NCBI GenBank assembly: GCA_930367215.1
Contig: OV884056.1
Location: 250,383,127 to 250,447,126, forward strand
From: Pollenia angustigena
Taxonomy: Eukaryota; Arthropoda; Insecta; Diptera; Polleniidae
Direction: 5' to 3'
Length of the DNA stretch: 64,000 bases
This document shows positions 23,971-34,989 of this stretch, piece after piece. Under the pieces are notes generated by a model. It was not told the origin of the DNA, did not search any database, and was given only the letters and a program-made list of their open reading frames with translations. Every line of letters begins with the position of its first letter. The first letter of the stretch is position 1. A program made the position numbers and the translations under genes.

Positions 23971-25114
23971 TGGCGCTGCGAAATATGGCCCCAGGAAATA
24001 TTTCCCCAAAAAATAAATGAAAATTGACCCAAAATTTGGGGCTATTTTTCATAATGCAATATGGCCCCATTTTTTTAATGAAAAATTACCCCAAAAAAAT
24101 GAAAAATAACCCTAAAAATAAAATGAAATATGACCCTAAATTTGGGGTTATTCTTCATTATGAAAAATCACCTCAAAATTTATAATGAATTTTAACCCCA
24201 AAAAAGAACACAAAGAAAGTGACATTAAAAATTTTCGGTGGAGTTCATATGCCCAAAACTAATAATCCCAAATTTAGAATCCCGATAATTATACAGTTTT
24301 GGTTTTAAAAATCGTACGATTGATAGCACGGTTGGGCTTTCGGCCATGCATAAGGATTTTTTTCTCTATGGTATAACGAACACTGACTTTGCTTACTAAA
24401 GCTCTACGTTATAGCCGGCCTCTGGCCGGGCGCAAGGATTTTTTTCTCTATGGTATAACGAACACTGGCTTCGCTAACTAAAGCTTCTCTGTATAGCCGG
24501 CCTTCGGCTGGGTGAAAGGATTTTCTTCTCTTTGGTATAACGAACACTGGCTTCGCTCACTAAAGCTTTACTACATAGCCGGCCTTCGGCCGGGCGCAAG
24601 GATTTTCTTTTCTATGGTATAACGAACTCTTCTCGTAATAGCCGGCCTTCGGCCGGGCTCTAGGATTCTTTCCTCTATGGTATGACAAACACCGGCTTTG
24701 CTAACTAAAGCATCTCTGCATAACCGGCAAGGATTTTCTCTACTTCGGTATAAGAATTCGGGTTTTTTATGTTATCCCTAGAAACTTTTACATAGAATTT
24801 TATAAAATTTGTGTAAAAATGTTTGGAGTGATTTTTCATTTCTTTAAACTTGCATTTTTAATTAGTAGATGAAAAATAGCCCCAAAGTAAAAATTGTGAT
24901 TTTATTTGGGGCCATTTTTCATTCCTTGATATTGGGGTCATTTTTCATTCCACTCAAAATGCAAAAACACCCTAACGAAAAAATGAAAAATAACCCCAAA
25001 AAAACAAAAAAAATGCGCCAAAATTGCGTGTTGTTGTGTCTCATGTAAAATTTTGGGGCCGTTTTTTATTTTCCTTTTAGGGCCATATTTCCTGGGGTCA
25101 TTTTGCGCACCGCC
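23971..25114. mobile_element. 1.14-kb element with 8-bp target duplication and hairpin satellite
   Basis: The 8-bp CATCATAT is duplicated at 23963-23970 and 25115-25122. The left end TGGCGCTGCGAAATATGGCC pairs with the right end, which reads GGCGGTGCGCAAAATGACCC on the other strand. Subterminal zones are dense in repeated CCCCAAAAAATGAAAAAT-like blocks (ATGGCCCC/GGGGCCAT). The centre carries 82-bp tandem repeats. The 8-bp target size fits hAT or related superfamilies. No transposase is encoded. Confidence 0.85.
24350..24740. repeat. 82-bp tandem satellite with GCCGGCCTTCGGCCGGGC hairpins
   Basis: AAGGATTTT starts at 24352, 24434, 24516 and 24598, an 82-bp period, followed by one or two degenerate units (24662, 24729). 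Each unit holds TATGGTATAACGAACACTGG, CTTCGCT-ACTAAAGC and the self-complementary GCCGGCCTTCGGCCGGGC, which could fold as a GC-rich hairpin. It sits inside the 1.14-kb element. Confidence 0.9.
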
Positions 25115-25752
25115 CATCATATTACCCATTGTATTTGTAAAATTATTTACAGTTTGCACTAATGTGTCCATGGTTTTTTCTAGACGACTTATATTAGAAA
25201 CTGGAGTTTCATCATAACTTGGCGAAGCATCTTGCATTGGCACATGGTTTGATTTTAGGATGTTAGCATAAGAGGTTATGTTATTACTAGGCTGCGGAGC
25301 CTAAATGTCATTAGTGTTTACTTGATTTGGTACCTGCATGTAAGGGGGACTAGTTTTCGGTCCAGCCGACTGCTTGATGATAGTATATACAGGGCATCCT
25401 CTATAATTGGCAGTGTGATTACCGCCACAGTTGCTACATTTGTTCATTTTTAGACTTATCGCACTGGACTGTACCATGTAATTCTCCACATCTACGCAAA
25501 CAGGGGGTAAATAGCAGTATGCCCCAGTATGGCCAAATTCTTGGCAGTTTAAACACTGTACGGGCCCATTTCTGTTGTGCGGCTTCTCTATCGTGATTTT
25601 TCTGTACAGTATATATTTTAGATTATAAATTGGATGCGTTTCGTTTTTTTAGCTTAACGTCGCCGAGTTCTAACTCCACTCGAAATAGTGGTTGCGGATT
25701 TTTTCCCCTATTTTTAATATTTACCACATTTTTTGTGTAAAACCTTTTTCTT

Positions 25753-26200
25753 CAGGGTCCACGCATGAGTCTATGCCCTTGATCATTGCCAACCATTAGT
25801 GTTAATATTTGCTTCCAACCCGTAATAGCGTGCAGAAACCGCTCTAATAGCTTTAAAATCGCTCATTAATTACATTAATGATGAAAATGTAATAGTTGTA
25901 AATAAAAGCACTAACTGTGTTATATTGAAATTGAACAACATGTAAAACTTCGAGTGATTATAGGTAACATTAGAAAATGTAACATGTATATATTGTAACA
26001 TATTTTTCTCAAAAAATAAATCGCCATTAGAATACACATTCGAATTAGTATGAAAATTTATATGAATTAAAAAAAATTAATAGACTATAAATTGAAGAAA
26101 AGTTAAAATTACCCATCTTATACCACTGTTTCTATGTCGCCAAAAAGGCTAACGCCCCCTGTTTTTGTTTTTTTAGGTTTTAAATCTTATTCGCTCCTTA
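25753..26200. other. Upstream remainder, possible Jockey 5' part
   Basis: The minus strand from 25870 to 25754 could continue ORF1 (SDFKAIRAVSARYYGLEANI...), but the match is weak. 25880-26200 is AT-rich with nothing recognisable. Confidence 0.35.
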
Positions 26201-26637
26201 AGAACCGCCAGTGGTGGATTTACGCCTAGGCTCGGGCTTAGGGCGGCATAATTTAAAGGACGCCAAAATTTAAAGGTAAAAGAATGTAAATGGGAATTCA
26301 AATTCGAAAATTGATTTGGCCAAGTTTAACTTTGAGCGAATACGAAATTTATATTAAATTATACATATTAAGTAATTCAATTGTTGAATTTACTTCTGTA
26401 TTAGTAAACCTCACAAATGGCTTAGCAAACATGTCCAAATTTTACGTTTGTACAAACATTTTGTGTTGTTAAATGGGGTGTTTGCTGCTTGGACAAACAT
26501 TTGAAGCAATGTTTGCAGAAATATTAAAAAATTTTAATATTTGGCAGACATGTTGGATATTTGGCAAACTTTTTGTGGCGTCTAATGCTAAATGTATTCA
26601 ATTCAATTAATTTCTAATATTAAATTAATTTTTTTTA

Positions 26638-27007
26638 GAAGTATTGCTTGCCACAAAACAGCTCGTTGTTTAAATCACTTTTTAATTTAAATTTATTGCC
26701 TTTTTTTTATAATTTCTTCTCCGTTTTAAGCAAAAAGCAACAAAATTGCCGCAGCACTATTGGCATCTGCATTCATTGAAAACAAAACAAAAATGAAAAT
26801 TTATGTTTGCACGGAGAATATTTGTGTTGTTTATTGGCAAACCCCAAACGTGCAAACATAAATTTTCATTTTTGTGTTGTTTTCAATAGTGCTACGACAA
26901 TTTTGTTGATTTTTGCTTAAAACGGAGAAGAAATTATAAAAAAGGCAAGAAATTTAAATTAAAAAGTGATTTAAACAACGAGCTGTTTTGTGGCAAGCAA
27001 TACTTCT
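26638..27007. mobile_element. Foldback element with about 175-bp arms
   Basis: AGAAGTATTGCTTGCCACAA starts the left arm; the right arm, ending at 27007, is its reverse complement nearly to the centre (about 26823). The arms differ at a few positions and by small indels. It lies inside the outer hAT and is noncoding. Confidence 0.85.
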
Positions 27008-28180
27008 TATTTTGGTAGTATATACAAAAATCGATTAACAAAAAATTTAATTTAAGGGGTTTATATGGCGATAAAGTTTCGACTATAGGTTAATAAAAAT
27101 TAACAATTTTTAAAAATGATTAATATTAAATTTTATACCATAGAACACGATACACAAAATCTGTTTAATATTTTGGCGATAATTACAATTAAGAAGTCAA
27201 ATTTTTAAATAAAATAGCGGATTTTGTGATAATGCGGATTCAAAACTCGGTTTTTATACCCTCCACCACAATTAGTTGTGAAGAGGGTATATTAAGTTTG
27301 TCATTCCGTGTGAAACTTTTTTATTATTCATCTCAGACCCTTATAAAGTATATATATTCTGGGTCCTTGAGTAATTCTAAGTCGATTTAGCCATGTCCGT
27401 CTGTCTGTCCGTCTGTTGAAAACACGCTCACTTTCGAACAACTCAAAAGAAATGAACAAACTTTGTGCCAAACTGCTTGTAGTTATCCTAAGCAGTTTGG
27501 GATTGAAATCCAGCAAAATCGGTTTAGTAGGACCAGAGCTATGAATCAAAATGTGGAACCACCACCTAAAAAGATTGATAATTTTGTTACAAAAAAATAA
27601 CATAAATGCTGGAACAAGGCACGGAATGAGATAAGATTTTCCAATAATTTGTTTTATTTGACTGGAAATCACGCTGTTAAATTTCGTGATGATCCGTCCA
27701 TAATTTACCCTAAGCCTCATATAAACACTACTCCCGGAAAACAGTTTAGTACGCCTAAAACCGTAAAAAATAACGCTAGCGTAATTAAATTTGGTACGTC
27801 ACAGTTGTTTAGGACTAGAAATAACACTGTGAAATTTCGTGATGATCGGTCCATAATTTACCTTAGGACCCATATAAACCATACTACCGGAATACAGTTT
27901 AGTACGCCTAAAACCGTAAAAAAATAATGCAATCATAACAAATTTTGGCTCGTCACAGTTTTATAGGACTAAAAATGATACTGTGAATTTTCGTGAAGAT
28001 CGGTACATAATTTACCCTAGGCCCCATCAGGCGCGGATCCAGCTCGAGCCTTACGGGGGGGAAATTTTGTATGATACAAAAAAGTAAAAAACTTGTACTA
28101 AAAGTTTATTAAAAACAATGTGTATATATTATATAAAAAAACAAAACAATAAGGTTAAATAAAATATAAAATTAATCTTT

Positions 28181-28441
28181 TTAAATAAATAAATTGTGAT
28201 TTCCTTGTGAGGCAAATAGATAGTACAGTCTATCTTCGGTCATTGTTGATCTGAGCCATGTTTTTATTCGACGATGGGTAGGAAATAACCTCTCGCTCGT
28301 AGCATTACTGACGAGCATTGACACGAAAATTTTAAATATTTTTCTTAGATTTGGGAAGATGTCTTCATCACAGTTTATTAAAACATTTACAACGTTATCT
28401 GAAAAATTTTCAGATATTTTCCATGTTTGTTGCCAATGCAA
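28181..28441 (-). pseudogene. hAT transposase C-terminal dimerisation domain
   Basis: An 86-codon frame reads IFPNLRKIFKIFVSMLVSNA, TSERLFPTHRRIKTWLRSTM and TEDRL, the signature of the hAT C-terminal dimerisation region (usual form ...SERSFS-LRRIK-WLRSTM...). In intact transposases this helical segment mediates dimerisation and completes the catalytic fold. The frame is detached from the upstream parts by stops. Confidence 0.9.
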
Positions 28442-29162
28442 CAGTTCAGGCTCAAGTTAAGATGTGTTAATCTCGTTTATCAAACATAATCAGCTCATCA
28501 GCTAGTTGTGGTTTTAAAATAAATGGTATAATATTTAATGGAATATAAGACTCGATGTATAATTTAATTTTTATTTTAAAAATATGTATTTCGACGATCA
28601 TTAATACAATAATTGTTACCAAATACTACCCCACCCCTGATCTCTTAATGTTATACATGAATTTAACATTATTTTAGGTGCTTTTTGAGCTTAAAATAGC
28701 ACTTACAGCAGACTCATCACAATATAAATTTCGTTAAAAAAAAGATTGATATTGATTCATACATTCATTAATAATCACAAAATTAGTTAATATATATAAT
28801 TTGTTTTGTTAAAATAAATAAAATTGGGTTTATTATAGGTATAGTACTGAAAAACTGTAGCGTGCGTTGTAAGGCGTGCGTCACAACGGGTTCACTGCTT
28901 TTATCAAAAAATTACAACATTTTTAAGCTGCGAATAAGTGATTTTAGAGTTCTCTCATATTCACCTTTCTTTTAGGAATTAGACTTTGTATACCTTATGA
29001 TGCAAAATTCGCTAAAAATTAGGAAAACACACTTCAACTTTTAAAGTTGCTTCTAATTTTTGTGGCGTGCGTCACAAAACTTTGTGATCAATTATTTCGC
29101 AACAAAAGCCTGCTAAGAAATTATGATATATGCCATTCGTAAATAAATATTAATGTCACTAA

Positions 29163-29288
29163 GGGCCATTATTACAACTTGAAGTTAGCTAAAGTTAAGA
29201 TTAATTTGACAGATAATAATGTGTTATCTGTCAAAAAGCGTCTGTTAACTGTCGGATAACAGCTAACGCCAAGTTATAATAATGGCGG
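29163..29288. mobile_element. MITE with GGGCCATTATTACAACTTG end, TAA target
   Basis: TAA is duplicated at 29160-29162 and 29289-29291. The terminal repeats GGGCCATTATTACAACTTG and CCGCCATTATTATAACTTGG (other strand) bound 126 bp with an inner TTATCTGTCA/TGACAGATAA inverted pair. It is inserted within the hAT. Confidence 0.85.
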
Positions 29289-29744
29289 TAAGTACTATAT
29301 ATAAGTTGAAGCTATCTCTTTTGAAATGCCAAAAAAAGTTTATATATCAATCAGAAAACACGTGTGAATGTAGCGTTCGTTACGCAGGATTGCCCATATG
29401 ACTTGATTTCACTTTGAGGTAGAAGTTTAAGTATGTTCAAAACATTTAGGATATCTATTGGGAAAGGTGTTTCGAAATCTTCTAAAATAAATTCAATAAG
29501 AGTAATGTTACCTACAACTCGGTAGTAATCTTCAACATTTTGGAAGTGATTATTTCGTTCAAATCTTGTCTTTTCGATTGGAACCTCGATCTGAACGCAA
29601 ATAACTTTAACTTTTTTTGTTATTCGGCTTTATATCATTTCTCTTCAAGGCACATGATTAAAATTTTGATCAGGCTTGATCCTTTTTGATGATCAATATC
29701 GTGCTTTTGTAAAATGATACTTAGTGGCTGTGTTACAATAAGTA

Positions 29745-30330
29745 TCACACTGAATATGTATATTCCGCAAATAAGTTCAAAAGTACTAAGGAGTTCCTTA
29801 ATATAAAGGTAGAGATACTATCTTTCCAATCAGACATTTTTTCCAAAGCTTCTACTATATGATGTACACTTGTTGCAAAGTGTAAAGCTGAGTCGTGACG
29901 GTTCACCCATCTTGTCTCGCATAATATAGAGAGTTTGGCTCCCAAATACTTTACTAAAACTGTGTTTTGCCTGGGATGATTATATTTAAAAAATTTTGTC
30001 GTTTCTTTAACAAATGATACAACTTTTTGTATTAGTGGCACTTTATTGCTTTTAGAAATTGAGTTGTTTGAATGGTTTGGGGATAGCATGGCGTTTGTTT
30101 CGCATTTGTCGCGGTTTCCAGGATTTTTTAACACCCATTTGTTCCAACTCCTACACAATTTTTTAGGTCAAGACCAAAATTTGTCAAAGCTTTAAGAACT
30201 ATTGATGATAGTGCCTTCGCATCACTTGACACATCAAAGTCATCCATATACTTTGAAGCCTCTTCAAATGCTTTTACAACAAAGCCAATAAATTCATCCC
30301 TAACAACTTGTTTGTTGTATGTTGAAATAT
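29745..30330 (-). pseudogene. hAT transposase central (RNase H-like) fragment
   Basis: Minus-strand peptides VVRDEFIGFVVKAFEEASKY (near 30300), VLKALTNFGLDLKNCVGVGT (near 30170) and then, after a frame break, MLSPNHSN and LSILCETRWVNRHDSALHFA (29890-29930) follow the order of ZMYM1/hAT transposases. The CETRW-RHD block is diagnostic. The first catalytic Asp motif (usually near YDGA) cannot be read reliably here. Confidence 0.82.
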
Positions 30331-31754
30331 CTTAAAGATAAGGAAATCTGGCTTTTCCCCGACAAATCCGTGCTTTCGTCAAAAATTATGGAATATAATT
30401 TTGATTCATATAACACATATATACATAAATATTGCATTTACTAAGGCTTACTAATAATTCAATCGCACGCATTATCAAGTCAGACGTTTAGTCTTTCGAT
30501 ATAGATGGCACCTGCTGGGATTGAATGTAGAATAATAAGTATTTGAATACGGTAAACTAGATGTTTCATTGGAAATATCTAATAAATAACAATAAGGATT
30601 AAGATTTGGATACTTATTGAAAATTTCGTTAGAGATTTAATAAAAAACAACAAAAAATCTTGCTGGGATTTCCAAAAATTTTGTACTTTAAAAAAAAGTA
30701 TTAGTATTAGGAATTCTTGTATTGACGAAATTTACAAAACGTGTTTTTATAATTTACGGGGGGAAATTTCCTTATTTCCCCCCCCCCCTGAATCCGCGCC
30801 TGGGCCCCATAGAAACCCTACTCCCGGAAAACAGTTTAGTACACCTAAAACCATAATCAATAATGCTATCATAACAGAAATTGGTACGTCACAGTTTTAA
30901 AGGACTAGAAATGACGCTGTGAAATTTCGTGATGGTCGGTCCATAATTTACCCTAGGCCCCATATAAACCCTACTACCGGAAAACAGTTTAGTCGCCTAA
31001 AACCATAATTAATAACAAATCGTCACAGTTTAAGATAATAATAACATCATACAAATATTACTCCTTAAACATTCGAACTATCGGTGGAGGGTATCAAAGA
31101 TTCGGCACAGCCGAATATAGCACTCTAACTTGTTTTTATTTTAAGCTTTAATCAAGGGGATCAACATAATGTATTGAATGTATTTTTTTTGTGCACACTG
31201 GCTATAAAAATAAAAAATTATAACAAATTTTTGTCCTAAAGGACGTAATTATTAGTCATTACAAGTTATGCAGTTAAAATCGCGTTTTGTGCGCATAAAA
31301 AATGCACTGAAAATAGAAATATGCAGTTAAAATTATCTTAAATTTTTTTATTAGTGATAAAAAAAACGTAAAAAAACAAGAAAAAACAAAAATAGCATGA
31401 AGAACGTTAAAATTCAGTTTCATAAACGAAAGTAAGGCACAATAACCACAAAAGTAGAAGTAAAAATAAAGAAAACCCCAAATACATAAAGAAACAGTAA
31501 GACAATCATGTAAATTAAGTCACTTGTAAATTCCCAACTGTAACATGTATAAGGCCCAGAACAGACGGTAAAACGTAACTGCAACAAAACCCTTTAAACA
31601 TTTTTGTTTTGAAACCAGTTTCAATCGTTTTCCACACACCCTGCAACCTAAATTGTACCAGAATGTAATAAAATTATAACAATCATTTCGATTTTCTTTG
31701 AGAACACAGATGAAACGCAAACACGAGTTTCATGCACGCCGGTTTCAATGCAAC

Positions 31755-31900
31755 TGATTTCCAATCAGTGTTTGCCAATTTAGCCATTTAGTGGCTTTAA
31801 TTAGCCATTTTTTATCCTGTTTAGCCATTAAAAAATGAGTTTAGCCATTAGCCACTTTTTTTTAGCCATTTTTCAACTTTTTTAGCCATAAATTTTTTTG
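31755..31900. repeat. Array of TTTAGCCATT motifs
   Basis: The string TTAGCCATT or a close variant occurs about nine times in 150 bp (TTTAGCCATTTAGTGGC, TTAGCCATTTTTTATCC and so on), irregularly spaced. It is noncoding. The leading CAGTGTTTGCC could be a hAT-type end, but no partner end is visible. Confidence 0.55.
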
Positions 31901-32280
31901 CCGTTTTTCTTTTAAAATAATAATTTTCAATTTCTTATAAAAATGTATTAAAGTAAAATAAACATTTTTAACAATTTAAACTCATTTCATTTAAATCACA
32001 ACTTTTACAAATGTTGGAAATCGCTATAAACTATGATGATGAAACATCTTTCAAAATAAAGCAATAGTAGTTCAATATTAAATTTATAAACTGGATCAAC
32101 ATAAAAATCGATGTTTCTTTCTGGTTGCAAGTATTTCAATAAAGAGATGCAGGCGGCAAAATTTTTTTTTTAGAAATTTCAGAATGGACTATATAGTTGC
32201 TCTCACTTGCATGGTAATTTGTAATTTGAGAAAAAGGATACATTAAGCAACCGTTAATTCGATTTTATCAATAAAATATT

Positions 32281-32480
32281 TATACCAGCATCACAATAGT
32301 GGAGAGGGTAGAACGCGTTTGTGCTGATGTTTGTAATACCTTAAACTAATGGTCCTTAGCCCACCTTTACGTATACCGATTGACTCAATTTACGATGTTT
32401 GTCATGCTGGCTGGCTGGCTGGCTGTTTTGGAGATTATTTGATAAAATTTAAAAAATCGAATTTATCGATGATTTAATTT
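32281..32480. repeat. Fragment of a CACAATAGTGGAGAGGGTA repeat family
   Basis: CACAATAGTGGAGAGGGTAG, GTGCTGATGTTTGTAATACC and a GGCTGGCTGGCTGGCTG run occur in the same order as in 42289-43018. A shorter related piece starts at 50450 and is repeated at 56556. Only the left part is present here. Confidence 0.6.
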
Positions 32481-32995
32481 TTAAAATATCTATCAAAATA
32501 TTAATTTACGTTTATTCTTATTTAACAAATTGATCTTAACTTACAATTTCATCCTAAACCAGAGAACCTCAAAACTCACTATTTTTGTGCATTTATTCAT
32601 ACGCTAAAATTTACAATAACTCTATACATGCAAAACAAAGTTCAACGTTGGTAATTTTTTTTTCCTTTCGTACACATTTTATATTTTCATTTATTCGTTT
32701 TTTATTGAAAGTGCTTTATTTGCATTTTTGTTGCTCACGCAATATAACACAACTGAGTAAATTCAAAAGAGCACATTCTCTATACTTTTGTTTACATTAA
32801 CAACAACAACAACAATAAACAACGATGAGACGCTTTTTCAAAATTAACAACAATAAAAACAACAATAACAAAAATACATTGTACCTACTACTACTGTACT
32901 TTTTGTTTCTATGGAAATTGTGTGTACCTACATAAGTATGTGTGTTTAGTTTCATTTAAATTTTTTTTTTCTTGTACTACATAGTTCCCTGCAAA

Positions 32996-33336
32996 CAATT
33001 TCCATCGCCGAATCATCGCCCGCGAATCGCCGGCAAGTTGTCTAACATCGCCGCGATGCACCGCGTGGAAGCTTAATGCGAATCGCGAAAACGTTCGCAT
33101 GTGTCAACCGCGCGAATCGCGTATCGCGATTCGCTTGAACATCGCGTACCGCGATTCGCGTAAACATCGCGTACCGCGATTCGCGTGAACATCGTGTACC
33201 GCGATTCACGTGGTTGACACATGCGAACGTTTTGCCGATTCGCCAGAGGATCGCACTTAGCTTCCACGCGATGCATCGCTGCGATGTTAGACAATTTGCC
33301 GGCGATTCGCGGGCGATGATTCGGCGATGAAAATTG
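32996..33336. mobile_element. CpG-rich foldback element with TCGCGA core repeats
   Basis: Arms of about 130 bp (left CAATTTCCATCGCCGAATCA, right its reverse complement) surround a centre of three or four tandem 26-bp units containing ACATCGCGTACCGCGATTCG. The whole element is packed with CGCG, TCGCGA and GATTCGC in an otherwise AT-rich, CpG-poor context. Two ORFs crossing it (32909-33294) are by-products of this composition. A further TCATCGCCATAGGCGATGG hairpin lies at 33519-33600. Confidence 0.88.
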
Positions 33337-33900
33337 CTTTCAGAGATATATTAAATAACACACCCTTCACAAATCACTTGCTCAACTGGAATGACAATTT
33401 TGCTAATTGCCCTTGAAACCAAATATTTATTTTCCCGTTACCTTAAAAAAACAACAAGAGAAAAAAAATTCTTTCGAAAGTTATAAAAAAACACTGATGA
33501 TTGCCGCTACTTGTGTGCGCTCGCATATTCATCGCCATAGGCGATGGTTAGCGATTCGTATTCCCTGAGAAGGATCGCGGAATCATCGCCAAACAAGCAA
33601 TCGCCAAAAAATTTCAAAAATGTTTGAAGGGTTAATGCTGAATAAATACATGAGTAATGATTGTTTGATTTCTGGCTCTTTCGTTTGTATTTTTTGTTTC
33701 TTTACGAAACAATCATTTGCGCTCAGAACACTTAGAATCTTTATAAAAAAAAACGAAGGCAACGATTGTATAAATAACAAAGCACGATGTGCGTTATTTG
33801 AATGACTGCAAACCAGCAGCGAATATTTGCGGTTGCGCGAGTTTGACTGTATGACCGTAAGCGTGTGTATTTGTTGTCGTTAATTAAATGCGATTTTTTT
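33337..33900. other. Spacer between palindrome and Gypsy relic
   Basis: Contains the short ATCGCCATAGGCGAT hairpin region (33519-33600) and AT-rich sequence. No gene is recognised; the ORFs at 33583-33805 are antisense to each other and featureless. Confidence 0.45.
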
Positions 33901-34079
33901 TCAATTGCAAAAAGCTATTCTCTGGTCAGGACATTGCAGTTAAAATGGGTTTCATAAAAATTGTCAATGTTGAGAGAAAGGAAGAAATTTTGGAAAAATA
34001 TATGGCCTAGGGCACTTAGGAAATGAATGTAGACTACAACTTAGAGAAGATACCCAGCCGGTTGTGGAGCCAACTCGTA

Positions 34080-34619
34080 GGGCACTGCTACACGTTCAAT
34101 AAATATCGTGATATTTGGATCACGATCCATTTTAAAATATTGATGGATCACGAGCGTATGCTACATGTTCAATATTTATCGCGTCAGTATTTATGTTATT
34201 TTTGTGCTGTGCGGGTCGTTTATCAATGTCGCGAGAAAACCAAAAGAAAGCCTGTTTAGCTATTTTGCTCGATTTCACTGTCTTCTGCCATTACCCTTTA
34301 TTTCAATAAACTTTTCACAAATTTTGTCAATTGTTTTACTTTTTATTTGTTTAATTTTTTCCACTGCGTATTTTATTTCTTTTATTTTGACACTTTTTAC
34401 TGACGTATTAATTTTTATTAATATTATTTAATATCATGAAAATGCTACACATTCAATATTTATCACGCGATCTACGATCCGCGATCTGGATTTCTGGATT
34501 TCATATTTTAGGCCATTCTGCGATATGGATCGCGATCCATCAATATTGCATGCTACACGTTCAATAAATATCGTGATACTAGAAATATCACGATATTTAT
34601 TGAACGTGTAGCACTGCCC
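34080..34619. mobile_element. 540-bp MITE with GGGCACTGCTACACGTTCAA end, GTA target
   Basis: Terminal inverted repeats GGGCACTGCTACACGTTCAA and GGGCAGTGCTACACGTTCAA (other strand) continue as AATATCGTGATATTT. GTA is duplicated (34077-34079 and 34620-34622). Removing the element rejoins the pol peptide EPTR/RVPF, so the insertion site is exact. Inner copies of the CTACAYGTTCAATATTTATC motif are also present. Confidence 0.9.
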
Positions 34620-34989
34620 GTAGAGTACCTTTTAAATTGTTAGAGCCACTTAGAAAAGAGTTAGAAAGTATGAAGAATTTAAGTGTAATTGTAGAGGAAA
34701 ACGAACGAATGGGTTAGCTCTATAATTCTGGTAACAAAGCCAAACGGTTCATTGCGATTGTGCTTAGATCCAAGAAATCTGAATAAAGTTATTTTAAGGC
34801 CAAGGTTTTCTTTTCTTGAAATCACACACTCTTACTGAAATCGACAAGGACTTCGATTTACATTGTCATGCTATTATAAAAAATATTGCATTACCGGAAG
34901 AAGAAGTAAACAAAATTAAGAAAGCTGTTGAAAAAGATGAACTTTTTCAAAAGATAAAAAACTTTATACAATTTGGAGTTAATACCATA

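Larger units (their letters stand above)
23827..25752 (-). pseudogene. Jockey ORF1 fragment, tandem copy B (split by an insertion)
   Basis: Second 774-bp unit, almost identical to 23053-23826, interrupted at 23971-25114. It encodes CLNCQEFGHTGAYC (CX2CX4HX4C), a degenerate middle knuckle (CVDVENYMV...), CSNCGGNHTANYRGC and then ISRLEKTMDTLVQTVNNF, the order expected for Jockey ORF1. A stop after NTNDI is shared with copy A, so that mutation predates the duplication. Confidence 0.8.
17630..25753 (-). mobile_element. Jockey-type LINE with multiple nested insertions
   Basis: Parts read in order on the minus strand are: ORF1 zinc knuckles (25753 down to 23110, tandemly duplicated), endonuclease (23052-22533), the interruption by a LOA-like LINE (22526-19755), RT (19748 to about 18790), the interruption by a pogo-like element (18778-17694), then a short tail containing AATAAATCAAATAACAAA (17690-17630). 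The peptide match TPTI-V-SPSGY across the LOA insertion and the APWYVKNSNIHKDL motif near the 3' end support one original Jockey element of about 4 kb. All frames are broken. Confidence 0.82.
28028..30802 (-). mobile_element. hAT transposon with ZMYM1-like transposase, 2775 bp
   Basis: Termini CAGGCGCGGATCCAG and CTGAATCCGCGCCTG flank the element and the 8-bp target GGCCCCAT is duplicated exactly (28020-28027 and 30803-30810). Coding remnants on the minus strand run from about 30330 to 28181. Poly-G/C runs lie just inside both ends. Stops and frameshifts make it inactive. A 126-bp MITE is inserted at 29163. Confidence 0.93.
27255..31137. mobile_element. TATACCC...GATTCGGCACAGCC element, copy B, split by a hAT
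   Basis: Begins TATACCCTCCACCACAATTA and ends AAAGATTCGGCACAGCCGAA. Excluding the hAT at 28028-30802 it is about 1.1 kb. It contains a degenerate tandem repeat of roughly 150 bp (GTCCATAATTTACC ... CATATAAACCCTACTCCCGG ... GTACGTCACAGTT) present about four times, which explains its greater length than copy A at 2203-2968. Confidence 0.82.

Noticed and set aside
24350..24740. CRISPR-like array (regular hairpin-containing repeats)
   Set aside because: The entire 82-bp unit is repeated with no unique spacers, inside a eukaryotic transposon. It is a minisatellite.
27649..27927. 92-codon ORF with internal repeats (TPKTVKNNA...)
   Set aside because: It is read through the roughly 150-bp tandem units of the noncoding TATACCC element.
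32909..33294. ORFs across the CpG-rich palindrome
   Set aside because: Both frames are consequences of the GCGATTCGC repeats. The peptide (RESRYTMFTRIAVRDVYANR type) is a repeat translation.
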